From AAA164-E04 sp964342825 (GTDB taxonomy: Bacteria > Verrucomicrobiota > Verrucomicrobiia > Limisphaerales > AAA164-E04), in the NCBI GenBank assembly GCA_964342825.1, contig CAYFHO010000005.1:78211-142210 (forward strand): a stretch of 64,000 nt of DNA, read 5' to 3'. Of this stretch, positions 1 to 8,112 are shown in pieces. Numbering within the stretch: the first letter of the stretch is position 1; the number at the start of each line of letters is the position of its first letter. The notes below the pieces were generated by a model. The model had not been told where the DNA came from. It was given only the letters and a program-made list of their open reading frames with translations, and made no database searches. The translations under genes and the position numbers were made by a program.

Positions 1-515
1 TCAGACCAGGTGAAACCCCCGTCCCATGGTGCTTTTTTGGCTTCCAGGGGTATCCCGCTATAATCAACCTCTATTCTTACCAAAGTTTGAGCAGGCAACT
101 CCAGGGCTGGGAAAACATGCAAAAGACCTTGTGCATGTTTGAACCTGGAAGGAATTGAAATACCTCCTTCAGTGCTCACTCGAACATCGGAAGTAGTGAA
201 TCGTGAATCAAAATTCAGCAGAATTTCTTCCAGCGAATGTACCACTGACAATTCCAATGTGGCTGTCCCCTGGATTGATTTCGATTCCGGCAGGATCTGT
301 AAATCCAGTTCAATGTGCTTCACATCGTAGAGTGCCTGTAATGGATTCAAGGGTCCCCCTGAGTCATCGGTCCTGTTGGCAGTTTGTTCTGGCTCTCCAT
401 GAGTTTGAACAATGGTCGACTTGGAGTCCGATACACACCCCATGCAGAGCAGTAAAAGCATTACTGAAACCAAAGCCAGGCAACCGCGAAAGTTGATTTG
501 TAAGACAAAAGTCAT
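1..515 (-). CDS. M1-family metallopeptidase lipoprotein, N-terminal part
   Basis: The reading frame starts at an ATG at 515 and runs off the left edge, so only about 171 residues are visible and the zinc site (HExxH) lies outside. The first 27 residues form a lipoprotein signal ending LLLLCMGC, so the product is probably a lipid-anchored exported enzyme. After a short Ser/Thr-rich linker the sequence DVKHIELDLQI, then TATLELSV, and near the edge APWDGGFTW, is the typical N-terminal beta-domain of M1 aminopeptidases; GGFTW is part of the family's substrate-side region. It lies 64 bases downstream of the sigma/membrane-protein pair and may be co-transcribed with it. The family call is good; specificity cannot be judged. 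Confidence 0.8.
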   Translation of the reverse strand, partial: MTFVLQINFRGCLALVSVMLLLLCMGCVSDSKSTIVQTHGEPEQTANRTDDSGGPLNPLQALYDVKHIELDLQILPESKSIQGTATLELSVVHSLEEILLNFDSRFTTSDVRVSTEGGISIPSRFKHAQGLLHVFPALELPAQTLVRIEVDYSGIPLEAKKAPWDGGFTWS

Positions 516-579
516 GCTTCCTTAAATATCAATTTGGCTATAATTGCCAGCTGGATATGAATCTCATGTTTGGTAGAAG

Positions 580-1182
580 TCATCCGTTCTGGCGCAGTTC
601 ATGAATCAATCGGGTCAAATAATCTCTTCGAGGTAACAGAAATGCCGACAAGCGATGATAAAGCACTGCACCACAAATGAGGATGATGCCAGAAATCAAA
701 CCAAAAAGGACCATGCTTTTCTGGGCACTTTCATACCCCGTCACATAAGCCGACCAACGTGACACTCCAACCAATAATAGGAAACCTGACATGATAGCTG
801 GGCTGTGATAACGAATCTCTTTTATCTCCTGGTTGGTTGTGCTCACCATAAGCTCCAAAAGTCTGATCACATGCATATGACAGGCTTTCCGCGACTGATC
901 GCGTCTCCTCAATCCAATCATGGTGATCAGGCAGGCAATGATGGGAACCCCAAGGAACAGACATTCAAACACCCAATTGACCAAGTGTAGTTTCTCGCTA
1001 TTCCACAGCAGCGTGAGTCGCAAAGGTGCATGCACCACCGCAGTGAGCAACCCGGCCCATAATGCCACCCATTTCACCCATTCACTGCGATTGACTTTAC
1101 GAACCCATTCCTGCGCTTCTCGCTCGGACATTTCTCTTCGTGGTTGGGTTTTCCATTGGTGTTCTATTTCTTCAAAGCTCAT
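580..1182 (-). CDS. Four-TM membrane protein paired with ECF sigma factor (putative anti-sigma)
   Basis: A 200-residue protein with a short charged N-terminus (MSFEEIEHQWKTQP) and four hydrophobic segments at about residues 37-60, 68-90, 128-146 and 155-175. The start overlaps the end of the upstream sigma-factor gene by 11 bases, which implies translational coupling. Proteins that open this way and follow ECF sigma genes are common in this bacterial group and usually hold the sigma factor at the membrane. No zinc-binding anti-sigma motif is visible, so the anti-sigma role rests on gene context and membrane topology only. Confidence 0.6.
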   Translation of the reverse strand: MSFEEIEHQWKTQPRREMSEREAQEWVRKVNRSEWVKWVALWAGLLTAVVHAPLRLTLLWNSEKLHLVNWVFECLFLGVPIIACLITMIGLRRRDQSRKACHMHVIRLLELMVSTTNQEIKEIRYHSPAIMSGFLLLVGVSRWSAYVTGYESAQKSMVLFGLISGIILICGAVLYHRLSAFLLPRRDYLTRLIHELRQNG

Positions 1183-1675
1183 TTGATCCTCTTCCTAAAT
1201 TGTTTGTCAGTTGTTTTTTAATACGGTTGAGACGCACTCCTATCAAATTGACGGACATGTCAAAATTTTCAGCAATCTCCTGGTAAGACCACCCTTCCAG
1301 ATGCAACAAAATGATTGATCTGTCCAAAGGTGTGAGTTTTTTGATTTCGGTGTAGATTCGATCCAATAATGGATTCGGCCCCTCGGACGACGTGGTGACA
1401 TCCACATGCGTTCGATAAGCCTCCAACTTTTGATGATACGATGCGTCTTTCCTTTGCAAGGAAAGTGCCCTGTTCAAGCAGACCCGGTAAATAAATGTCG
1501 AGGGTTTGGATTTGTTTGTATACTTGGGAATGCTTTTCCAAACAGCCAATCGAAGCTCCTGTACCAGATCCTCTATCTGGTTCCCCTCGGCAAAGGTGTT
1601 GGCGATCTTATAGAAGATCCCCTGATGATCCTTCATCCATTCGACAAATATTCGTTCCTGTTCCTCTGCTATCAT
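1172..1675 (-). CDS. ECF-type RNA polymerase sigma factor
   Basis: A 167-residue ECF sigma factor. Region 2 is seen at IEDLVQELRLAVWKSIPKY with FIYRVCLNRAL, and region 4 at LDRSIILLHLEGWSYQEIAE followed by a recognition helix ending IGVRLNRIKKQL. I place the start at the ATG at 1675 because GGAGAA lies seven bases before it; an upstream in-frame start at 1702 lacks such a site. On the minus strand a GGAACC-type -35-like box is seen near 1735-1742, compatible with autoregulation but unproven. It heads a likely operon with the membrane protein and the M1 peptidase. The target regulon cannot be read from sequence. Confidence 0.88.
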   Translation of the reverse strand: MIAEEQERIFVEWMKDHQGIFYKIANTFAEGNQIEDLVQELRLAVWKSIPKYTNKSKPSTFIYRVCLNRALSLQRKDASYHQKLEAYRTHVDVTTSSEGPNPLLDRIYTEIKKLTPLDRSIILLHLEGWSYQEIAENFDMSVNLIGVRLNRIKKQLTNNLGRGSNEL

Positions 1676-1792
1676 CTGTTTTCTCCATAAGACGCATGTC
1701 AAAACGGGAAACTTACAAGAAATTTACTTTTTTGAAGGTTCCAAAAGGATGCTGTTTCAAGAAATACCACCAAGCAACCGGAGTTCGAATAG

Positions 1793-2137
1793 AACACCTG
1801 GACTCATGTTGCCGCCACTTTCGATGACACAACCAAACAGGGAATCCTTTATTTCAACGGCGCCCAGGTCGACACATTCAGCTCGGCGAATTCGATCAGT
1901 TATGTAACAGCCAATCCAACCCGCATTGGAAATCGTTCCGATTCATTAACGGAAGGATTCGATGGATACCTGGACGATGTGCGTATTTATGACGGCGTAC
2001 TCACTCCAGGCGAAGTCCTGGTTATTTTGCCCGAGCCATCAACATACGGAATGGTGATCGCAGCAACTTTGACCTTGATGGCAGGAATCATCAGAAAGTC
2101 AGGTAAAGAACAGGGGATTAGAAAATACTGTTCGTGA
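1793..2137 (+). pseudogene. 3' remnant of a LamG-domain PEP-CTERM protein
   Basis: Codons from 1793 read NTWTHVAATFDDTTKQG, then YFNGAQVDTFSSAN and FDGYLDDVRIYDGVLTPGEV, the second half of a concanavalin-like LamG fold. It ends with LPEPSTYGMVIAATLTLMAG followed by basic residues, which is a PEP-CTERM sorting signal (PEP, hydrophobic helix, positive tail). An in-frame TAG at 1790-1792 lies just before the WTHVAAT motif and nothing upstream continues the fold, so the 5' part is lost. PEP-CTERM tails are substrates of exosortase, which is known from established knowledge; no exosortase gene is present in this window. The remainder of 1703-2278 shows no other gene. Confidence 0.75.
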
Positions 2138-2278
2138 ATGAACCGAGCGTTTCGGGACCTGGGTCCCCGGGATCACCTTTCCTCCGTTTCACCGGTTTCA
2201 AAACCACAGATGCCTTTTGAAGAAGGCAGCAAAAATAATTAATGAACAGAATCCTGGAATTCAGCTCACTTTTTGGGT

Positions 2279-2566
2279 CTAGCGTGTTTTTCCCTGATGC
2301 GCTTCGTAGTAGGAACGAAGGATCGCATTAATCCGGCTCTGGTATCCTTTGCCCTGGGCCTTCAGCCAAGCCAGAACATCGGCATCGAGTCGGATGGTTA
2401 ATTGCTTTTTCCCAGGAGGCACTGACATTTTTGCATGCTGCCAGAAATCAGCGTCCAACTCCGGAATATCACTGTAATCAATATCTTCATCCCTAATGGC
2501 TGCCAGCTTTGCCAGCCGCTCTTTAGAGATGGAAAGTTCATTCAAAGATTTGCGCACAATGGTCAT
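2279..2566 (-). CDS. brnA: BrnA-family antitoxin
   Basis: About 95 residues starting MTIVRKSLNEL and ending in a ribbon-helix-helix-like segment KKQLTIRLDADVLAWLKAQG then YQSRINAILRSYYEAH, which is the hallmark of BrnA antitoxins. The middle part YSDIPELDADFWQHA is also typical. The start at 2566 lies inside the end of brnT (29-base overlap) with GGAAAG eight bases before it, so the pair is translationally coupled. BrnA neutralises BrnT and, with it, represses their shared promoter in known systems. Confidence 0.88.
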   Translation of the reverse strand: MTIVRKSLNELSISKERLAKLAAIRDEDIDYSDIPELDADFWQHAKMSVPPGKKQLTIRLDADVLAWLKAQGKGYQSRINAILRSYYEAHQGKTR

Positions 2567-2825
2567 CGTATTCTTTCCTTTCCAAACGGTTAGCTGAGCG
2601 TGCAGTGATGATACGAATATTGCCATCGCGATCGGTATGAACCACCGTTACAACCACTAAACTTGCAATTTTCCCAATAGTGATTATGCGCGTTTCTCCA
2701 TAATCTTTCCGGTCATCTATCCTTGATAGGGTGACTCCTTCGAAAATTAAAGCAGCTTCCTCGAAGGAGATACCATGCTTATCGAGGTTGCTTTGATTCT
2801 TGTAGTCATCCCATTCAAAGTTCAA
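2538..2825 (-). CDS. brnT: BrnT-family ribonuclease toxin, TTG start
   Basis: About 95 residues, MNFEWDDYKNQSNLDKHGISFEEA at the front and a C-terminal RIITARSANRLERKEYD, matching the BrnT toxin family (small RelE-like ribonucleases). In the DNA the first codon is TTG at 2823-2825, with AAGG nine bases upstream; no in-frame ATG is available near the conserved N-terminus. Known BrnT toxins cleave RNA and are held by BrnA. The order toxin first, antitoxin second is normal for this family. It stands in an accessory stretch beside the repeat-rich giant and a gene relic. Confidence 0.9.
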   Translation of the reverse strand: MNFEWDDYKNQSNLDKHGISFEEAALIFEGVTLSRIDDRKDYGETRIITIGKIASLVVVTVVHTDRDGNIRIITARSANRLERKEYDDHCAQIFE

Positions 2826-2848
2826 TGCGCTCAGCCTTGTTTTACTTT

Positions 2849-2864
2849 AATATACCTACATATT
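2849..2864 (-). promoter_or_regulatory. Candidate BrnTA operator at the -10 region
   Basis: An inverted repeat AATAT-N6-ATATT overlaps the -10 box of the brnTA promoter. In addition TGTAGTTA and TGTAGGTA occur as a near-repeat 13 bases apart across the same stretch. Toxin-antitoxin complexes of this family repress their own promoter, so this is the natural place for an operator, but the short AT-rich repeat could occur by chance. Confidence 0.4.
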
Positions 2865-2890
2865 GTAACTACAAAAGACAGGGCTGTCAA
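2862..2890 (-). promoter_or_regulatory. Sigma-70-type promoter of brnTA
   Basis: On the minus strand TTGACA (2885-2890) and TACAAT (2862-2867) are separated by exactly 17 bases, a near-consensus housekeeping promoter. It lies about 37 bases upstream of the TTG start of brnT. This is seen directly; activity is inferred. Confidence 0.75.
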
Positions 2891-3050
2891 TTGGTGTGCT
2901 TATTGGGTAGAAATGACAATCGAATGATGCGGCGGATGGAGATACTGTAGTCTTTACATTGAATACTGAAAGCTCATGGAATTACTACAGAATGGTTATC
3001 AAGTATCAGGGACTTCCGTTAACAACTGTTAAGGAGAGCGCCAATCTTTA

Positions 3051-5726
3051 TTACTGGAGTTCGACAAGTCGAAAAAAACGCATAGTGTCATTAAACTCAA
3101 AGGAGAAAATCATTGGAATGTCTTCGACGATAAATTCAGAACCATCATTCTCCCAATCGACAAGGTTTCCAGTAAACCACAATTGGAATCGTGTTCCGAT
3201 TGATGCACGAACACGAACTGTTACAGCTGTAGTTTCATTAGTTGTTTTGATTAAATTTTGAATACTTAATCGAGCAAACGAGCCCTTAAATTCCGAAATA
3301 TTTTTAAACCCTCCAGGATAAATATCAAAGGCACCCAAGTAGATGGCCCATTGTTTTGAATGATATTCCTTTTCAATAAATAACTCCGATAATTGAGAAC
3401 AACCCAAAAACAATCCAGAACCAAAATAAGTGAGACTCACCGGAAGGTTAACACTTACAAGCCGGTGACAATCCTTAAATGCTTGATCTCCGATCCTTCT
3501 TATTTTTTCAGGCAACCTGACTTCCCTCAAATGGAAACAACCCTCGAAGGCATTTCTCCCGATATATTCTACATTTTCAGGTAATTTTATCTTCAATAAC
3601 GCAGAGCATTTGCTAAAGGCTCCATCCCCGACATATCTAAGCGCACCAGGAAGACTGACGCTTCTTAATGAATAACATTGAGCAAATGCCAAATCCCCTA
3701 TTCTAGTAACATTGGATGGCAACTCTATACCGGTTAACTTACTGCATCCTTTAAATGCAGCGTGACTTATTTGCGATACACCTGATGGAAGAGAAATAGA
3801 GGCTAAAGACTTGCAATTATTAAATGCAGAGCCTCCGATTGTAGTGACTTGTTCCGGGAGGAAAATAGAGTCCAAGGAATCACAGCCAGAAAACATTTGG
3901 TACGGAATAGATGTCATCGTTTTCGGTAATTCAATTGTTTTTAAAGATTTACACCCTTTAAAAACCCCTGAAGTTAAAAAAACTACATCAGGCGGGAGAT
4001 TTACTTCCTCAAGCAAAATGCAATCCTCAAATACATAGCCCCACATTCTAACGACACTTTTGGGAATAAGAAGATGCTTCAACGATTGGCATCGGGCAAA
4101 GGCTCGGCTATCGATTTGAATCACACTATCTGGAATATTTACTTGGGATAAGGAATCGCAACCATCGAACAAATTTTCGGGAATTATTTTAACACCGTCT
4201 GGTATTGCGAAGCTGCTCAATGCTGTACAAAGACTAAAAGCTCCACTTCCTATAGACCTCACAGAAGAGGGGAGGTTCAATTGGTGCAATGACTGACATT
4301 CGGCAAAAGTTCCCCGACCAACCGAATGCAACCCTTCGTGGATAGAAATAGTTTCGAGCGTTATACACCGATAAAAAACCATATCTGCAATTGATTTTAT
4401 AGTTTCAGGTATTCTTATGTTATTTAATGACCTACAATTCAGAAATGCCCTTTCACCTATGTTCGCTAACTTGGAAGGAAAATCGATCTGGGTCAGTGAC
4501 AAGCAACGTTCGAAAGCAGAGGCTCCAATGGAAGTCACGGTTTCAGGTAAAATTACATTTTCGAGTGACCAACAATTAAAAAATGTCATTTCCTGAACTC
4601 TGGTCAGGCCATCAGGAATGTAAACTTGCATCAAGGAACTACATTCAGAAAAAGCCGAAGCCCCGATTGAACTGACAGCATCCGGAATCACTAGGCTTTT
4701 CAAGCTTTCGCAATAGGAAAAAGCGGATTCACCAATTTCATTTACCCTTTGCGGTATAATGAGAGATTCGAGCTTCCTGCACCTGTAGAAAGCAAAATTA
4801 CCTATCGAGTTCACATTTTCCGGAATCTCAATTTCAGCTAAAGAATCACATCTATAAAATACCGAATCCCCAATGGAAGAGACATTCTCAGGGATGGAGA
4901 TACTCTTCAAAGCCCAACAATTTTGAAATGCCCAATCCTCAATGTTTACAACATTATCAGGAATGACAATGGATTTCAGGTTACCACATCGATTGAAGGC
5001 TGAACTTCCGATTACCGTAACTGAATCGGGAATGCGATAAATCCGCTCTTCCCGGCCAGGAGGGACTGTTACAAGGGTTTTACGAGACTTACTAAATAAA
5101 ACACCTTCATCAGAAGCATAATGGAGATTATTCTGATTAACGTTGATACCAGTCAAAGAACTGCACCTATCAAAGGCCAAACTACTTATAAAATCTACAT
5201 TACTTGGGATATTGATGCTTGCAAATGATTGACATTCAGAAAAAGCAAAATCCTCAATAGTTGCTAATGAATCAGGGAGAATAATGTTATCAAGCGCAAT
5301 GCAACCATGGAAAACATGCTTATTTAGAATATTTATTTTAGATCCTAAATCAATTTCCGTCAGCATGGAACAGTTCGAAAAAGCAGCAACCCCAATGTCC
5401 TTAACACCTGCGGGAATTGAAATTGAAGTGAGAGAATGGCATGCCTGAAATGCTCGATCTCCAATTGAGACGAGGGTATCTGGTAATGAAATAGCCTTGA
5501 GCTTGGTACAAATCCAAAAGGCCTCATCTCCTATCGCGACAACAGGTAAATTTTTAATTTTATTTGGTATTTCAATTTCAATCACCGATTCATCACAGTC
5601 AGTGATTGTGATCTCACCATTCACTGCTTGATAACTTAACTCCCCATATTGCAATTCAACGGCATTTGCTGGCGTAGTAACCAGAAAAATAACTACAAAT
5701 AAAAGAAACTTTACCTGGTTAAACAT
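3051..5726 (-). CDS. Exported BspA-like leucine-rich repeat protein
   Basis: A protein of 891 residues. It has a signal peptide (MFNQVKFLLFVVIFLV, cleavage near PANA) and about 30 tandem repeats of 23 residues with the pattern IxIPxxVxxIGxxAFxxCxxL, the LRR_5 or BspA/Treponema type. After the sixth repeat is a spacer containing SDEGVLFSKSRKTLVTVPPG, which is usual in this family. The last 60 or so residues (FQLWFTGNLVDWEND to MRFFRLVEL) resemble a C-terminal domain seen on many secreted proteins of Verrucomicrobiota. Such repeats serve in adhesion or protein binding in known cases; here the role is unknown. The gene is visibly AT-richer than its surroundings, which suggests transfer. Confidence 0.88.
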   Translation of the reverse strand: MFNQVKFLLFVVIFLVTTPANAVELQYGELSYQAVNGEITITDCDESVIEIEIPNKIKNLPVVAIGDEAFWICTKLKAISLPDTLVSIGDRAFQACHSLTSISIPAGVKDIGVAAFSNCSMLTEIDLGSKINILNKHVFHGCIALDNIILPDSLATIEDFAFSECQSFASINIPSNVDFISSLAFDRCSSLTGINVNQNNLHYASDEGVLFSKSRKTLVTVPPGREERIYRIPDSVTVIGSSAFNRCGNLKSIVIPDNVVNIEDWAFQNCWALKSISIPENVSSIGDSVFYRCDSLAEIEIPENVNSIGNFAFYRCRKLESLIIPQRVNEIGESAFSYCESLKSLVIPDAVSSIGASAFSECSSLMQVYIPDGLTRVQEMTFFNCWSLENVILPETVTSIGASAFERCLSLTQIDFPSKLANIGERAFLNCRSLNNIRIPETIKSIADMVFYRCITLETISIHEGLHSVGRGTFAECQSLHQLNLPSSVRSIGSGAFSLCTALSSFAIPDGVKIIPENLFDGCDSLSQVNIPDSVIQIDSRAFARCQSLKHLLIPKSVVRMWGYVFEDCILLEEVNLPPDVVFLTSGVFKGCKSLKTIELPKTMTSIPYQMFSGCDSLDSIFLPEQVTTIGGSAFNNCKSLASISLPSGVSQISHAAFKGCSKLTGIELPSNVTRIGDLAFAQCYSLRSVSLPGALRYVGDGAFSKCSALLKIKLPENVEYIGRNAFEGCFHLREVRLPEKIRRIGDQAFKDCHRLVSVNLPVSLTYFGSGLFLGCSQLSELFIEKEYHSKQWAIYLGAFDIYPGGFKNISEFKGSFARLSIQNLIKTTNETTAVTVRVRASIGTRFQLWFTGNLVDWENDGSEFIVEDIPMIFSFEFNDTMRFFRLVELQ

Positions 5727-6007
5727 TTATGCAATATACATTAGAGTTACTGATATTTGCATTAGTAGAAATTGACAACATACTTTTAGGCACGGCCCTT
5801 CAATTAATTTTGCTCGAAACATTGATCATATAACTGTGGTAACTCTGATTGAAGATATCAAAAAATACAATGCTCGGTTTACAATCAGATAAAGTGCAAG
5901 TGGAATTTATCGCTAATCAAACGTGAAGCATACAGAGGCAACTCTCTCTGAGCTCTCTGCTAATTAACGTGACATTAGTAAAAACTCAATGTTACACAAA
6001 AAAGTGA

Positions 6008-6388
6008 ATGAAATACCTGCCATTACCGGTGCTTTTGATCTTGTTGACCGCTTGTCACGCGAACAGCAAAAATAAAGAACTACAGTCCTTTCCAGTATTT
6101 CCAAAAGCCGACCATGAGTTTATCGAAAATGAAAAATTCACTATTCATCTAATCGACGGCACTCAAATAAAGGCTCTTAGCGTGTATCCTAGTAATGACT
6201 GGCTTGTGTTACTAGCCCAACCTATAGTGCACATGAAAGAAAAAGTGACAACATATCGAACGACGTATGTGCCGCTTGATTCTATTTCTAGAATCGAACA
6301 TGAAGGAAGATACCATATGCTTGACCCCATGAATTCTTCAGGATCTGGAACATGGTTTTATCCACCCGGCGCCATTATCATTGAATAA
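6008..6388 (+). CDS. Small lipoprotein of unknown function
   Basis: A 126-residue protein with a lipoprotein signal ending LILLTAC (Cys16). The mature part contains FTIHLIDGTQIKALSVYPSN and LVLLAQPIV, a small beta-rich segment, and ends in WFYPPGAIIIE. I do not recognise a family. It is separated by about 280 bases of featureless AT-rich DNA from the repeat protein and by 124 bases from the cupin gene, so it is probably a single-gene unit. The lipid anchor is the only supported statement about its place in the cell. Confidence 0.6.
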   Translation: MKYLPLPVLLILLTACHANSKNKELQSFPVFPKADHEFIENEKFTIHLIDGTQIKALSVYPSNDWLVLLAQPIVHMKEKVTTYRTTYVPLDSISRIEHEGRYHMLDPMNSSGSGTWFYPPGAIIIE

Positions 6389-6512
6389 CACAAACAAATT
6401 GCTGTGGGCAAATTTTGATGATGCGCCGATAGATCGATGACCAAAGCTCCTAACAATTTCAGTTAGGAAAGTTGTTTTAGTCTTCGCAGTAATTACGCTA
6501 AGTTTTTGGCAT

Positions 6513-6896
6513 ATGGACGTGGTCAACTTGGATCAGGTGGAGCCTTTTATCACCAAAGACGGTTCACAGATACGTGAGCTGTTGGCTTATCGTAATTCTG
6601 CCATTGCCAATCAGAGCCTGGCCGAAGCCACAGTTCCTCCCGGTACCAGTACAGATGAGCATTACCATGTGAAAACAGAGGAAATTTATTTCATTCTGGA
6701 AGGCCAGGGACGCATGCGAATCGAATCGGAAAACCGGGAAGTGCGGGTCGGAGATGCCATTGCCATTCCTCCAGGAAAAAAACACAAACTGTGGAACACG
6801 GGCGACACCCCACTGCGGCTCCTCTGCTGTTGTGCCCCTTGTTATGAACACATGGATACCGTTATTACCGAATCTGAAACATCCTCAAGCCAATAG
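6513..6896 (+). CDS. Cupin_2-domain protein
   Basis: A 127-residue single-domain cupin. Motif 1 reads DEHYHVKTEEIYFILEGQG (His-x-His and Glu metal ligands) and motif 2 reads GDAIAIPPGKKHKLWN with the last His. A CCCAPCY cluster follows the barrel. It lies 12 bases before the glutaredoxin gene and then lipA, so the three are likely one operon. Small cupins of this sort bind a metal and may be enzymes or sensors; substrate is unknown. No strong ribosome-binding site is visible before the ATG. Confidence 0.8.
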   Translation: MDVVNLDQVEPFITKDGSQIRELLAYRNSAIANQSLAEATVPPGTSTDEHYHVKTEEIYFILEGQGRMRIESENREVRVGDAIAIPPGKKHKLWNTGDTPLRLLCCCAPCYEHMDTVITESETSSSQ

Positions 6897-6908
6897 ACAA
6901 ATCCCAAT

Positions 6909-7175
6909 ATGTCCAATCCGTCATTAAAAATCCGATTGTTTACCAAATCCTATTGTGGATGGTGCCACGAAGCCATTGACTGGCTGGAGTCCAAGGGACT
7001 GGACTTCGAAAATCTTGAAGTTATTTCGGATCCCTGCGCAATGAAAGAACTGAGAGAATTGACCGGCGGCACCATGACTCCCTCGATTGATGTGAATGGA
7101 GAGATCCTTGCCGATTTTGGTGTGGATGAGCTGGAATCATGGTGGCAGTCCAAAGGATTTGACTCCCGTTCCTGA
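6909..7175 (+). CDS. Glutaredoxin-like thiol oxidoreductase
   Basis: An 88-residue glutaredoxin fold: IRLFTKSYCGWCHEAIDWLE with the active site CGWC, the cis-proline segment GTMTPSIDVNGEILADF and the closing helix ELESWWQSKG. The active site is not the usual CPYC, so its redox potential may differ from typical glutaredoxins. It stands between the cupin and lipA with only 22 bases to lipA. A role in thiol or iron-sulfur metabolism near lipoyl synthase is plausible but only inferred. Confidence 0.85.
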   Translation: MSNPSLKIRLFTKSYCGWCHEAIDWLESKGLDFENLEVISDPCAMKELRELTGGTMTPSIDVNGEILADFGVDELESWWQSKGFDSRS

Positions 7176-7197
7176 GAACTGTTCCCCCATTGGAAAC

Positions 7198-8112
7198 ATG
7201 GAAACCACAGCGACAACAACCCCCAATCAACGCCCACGATTACCCGTCTGGTTGAGGCGCGCCTTGCCAACTACCAACACCTTTGCACAAACAAGGGGTT
7301 TGCTGGATGAGTTGAATCTCCACACGGTTTGCGAAAGCGCAAAGTGTCCGAACCACTGGGAATGCTGGAGCAAGGGCACGGCCTCCTTCATGATTGCGGG
7401 AGATCGCTGCACGAGAGCCTGTGGGTTTTGTGCGATATCCACTCAAAAACCGCTGACACTTGATCCTGATGAACCCGAGCGAGTTGCCGAAGCGGCAGCC
7501 CGCATGAAGCTGAAACACGTGGTCATTACCGCGGTTGCACGCGATGACCTTCCAGACGGTGGTGCCGCTCATTTTCGGGAAACCATCGAGGCCATGCGCC
7601 GTCGCAATGGGGACATCATCATCGAAGTGCTGACACCGGATTTCCTGCTCAAGGAAGACGCAGTGGACGAGGTTCTATCGGCCAGGCCACACATTTTCAA
7701 TCACAACATGGAAACCGTGAAACGCCTTACTCCAGAAGTGAGATCACGGGCCACCTATGACCGTTCACTCGCGCTTCTTGCGATGGTCAAAGACAGAGCA
7801 AACTACCAGGTTTTCACAAAATCAGGACTCATGCTTGGACTGGGAGAAACGGAGCCGGAGTTAACACAAACCATGGATGATTTACGCAAGGCGAATTGTG
7901 ATATTCTCACACTGGGACAGTATTTGCAGCCCACGATCAAACATCTACCTGTCGCGGAATATATACCACCTGACACATTTGACCGGTATGGAAAAATGGC
8001 GGAGGCCCGAGGATTCGTACATGTGGCGAGTGGTCCGATGGTACGCAGTTCATACCATGCGGATGAGTTCAACGCTATGGACGAATCTGCGGCAGCACCA
8101 TCAATCCCCTGA
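7198..8112 (+). CDS. lipA: Lipoyl synthase
   Basis: A 304-residue radical SAM enzyme that inserts two sulfurs into protein-bound octanoyl groups to make lipoate. The auxiliary cluster is CESAKCPNHWECW, the radical SAM cluster CTRACGFC, and the C-terminal signature MVRSSYHADE supplies the conserved RSSYHA serine ligand. I start it at the ATG at 7198 (METTATT), because the open frame before it overlaps the glutaredoxin gene. GGAA lies close before the ATG. No lipB is in the window. The 3' end overlaps the convergent acetyltransferase-like gene by 38 bases. Confidence 0.95.
   Translation: METTATTTPNQRPRLPVWLRRALPTTNTFAQTRGLLDELNLHTVCESAKCPNHWECWSKGTASFMIAGDRCTRACGFCAISTQKPLTLDPDEPERVAEAAARMKLKHVVITAVARDDLPDGGAAHFRETIEAMRRRNGDIIIEVLTPDFLLKEDAVDEVLSARPHIFNHNMETVKRLTPEVRSRATYDRSLALLAMVKDRANYQVFTKSGLMLGLGETEPELTQTMDDLRKANCDILTLGQYLQPTIKHLPVAEYIPPDTFDRYGKMAEARGFVHVASGPMVRSSYHADEFNAMDESAAAPSIP

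Noticed and set aside
3150..5600. Regular 69-base periodicity as a CRISPR or satellite repeat
   Set aside because: The period is that of 23-residue leucine-rich repeats in one open gene; DNA copies are not identical and there are no unique spacers.
6449..6467. Hairpin CCTAAC-N7-GTTAGG as a terminator of the small lipoprotein gene
   Set aside because: Only six base pairs, few G-C pairs and no clean T run after it.
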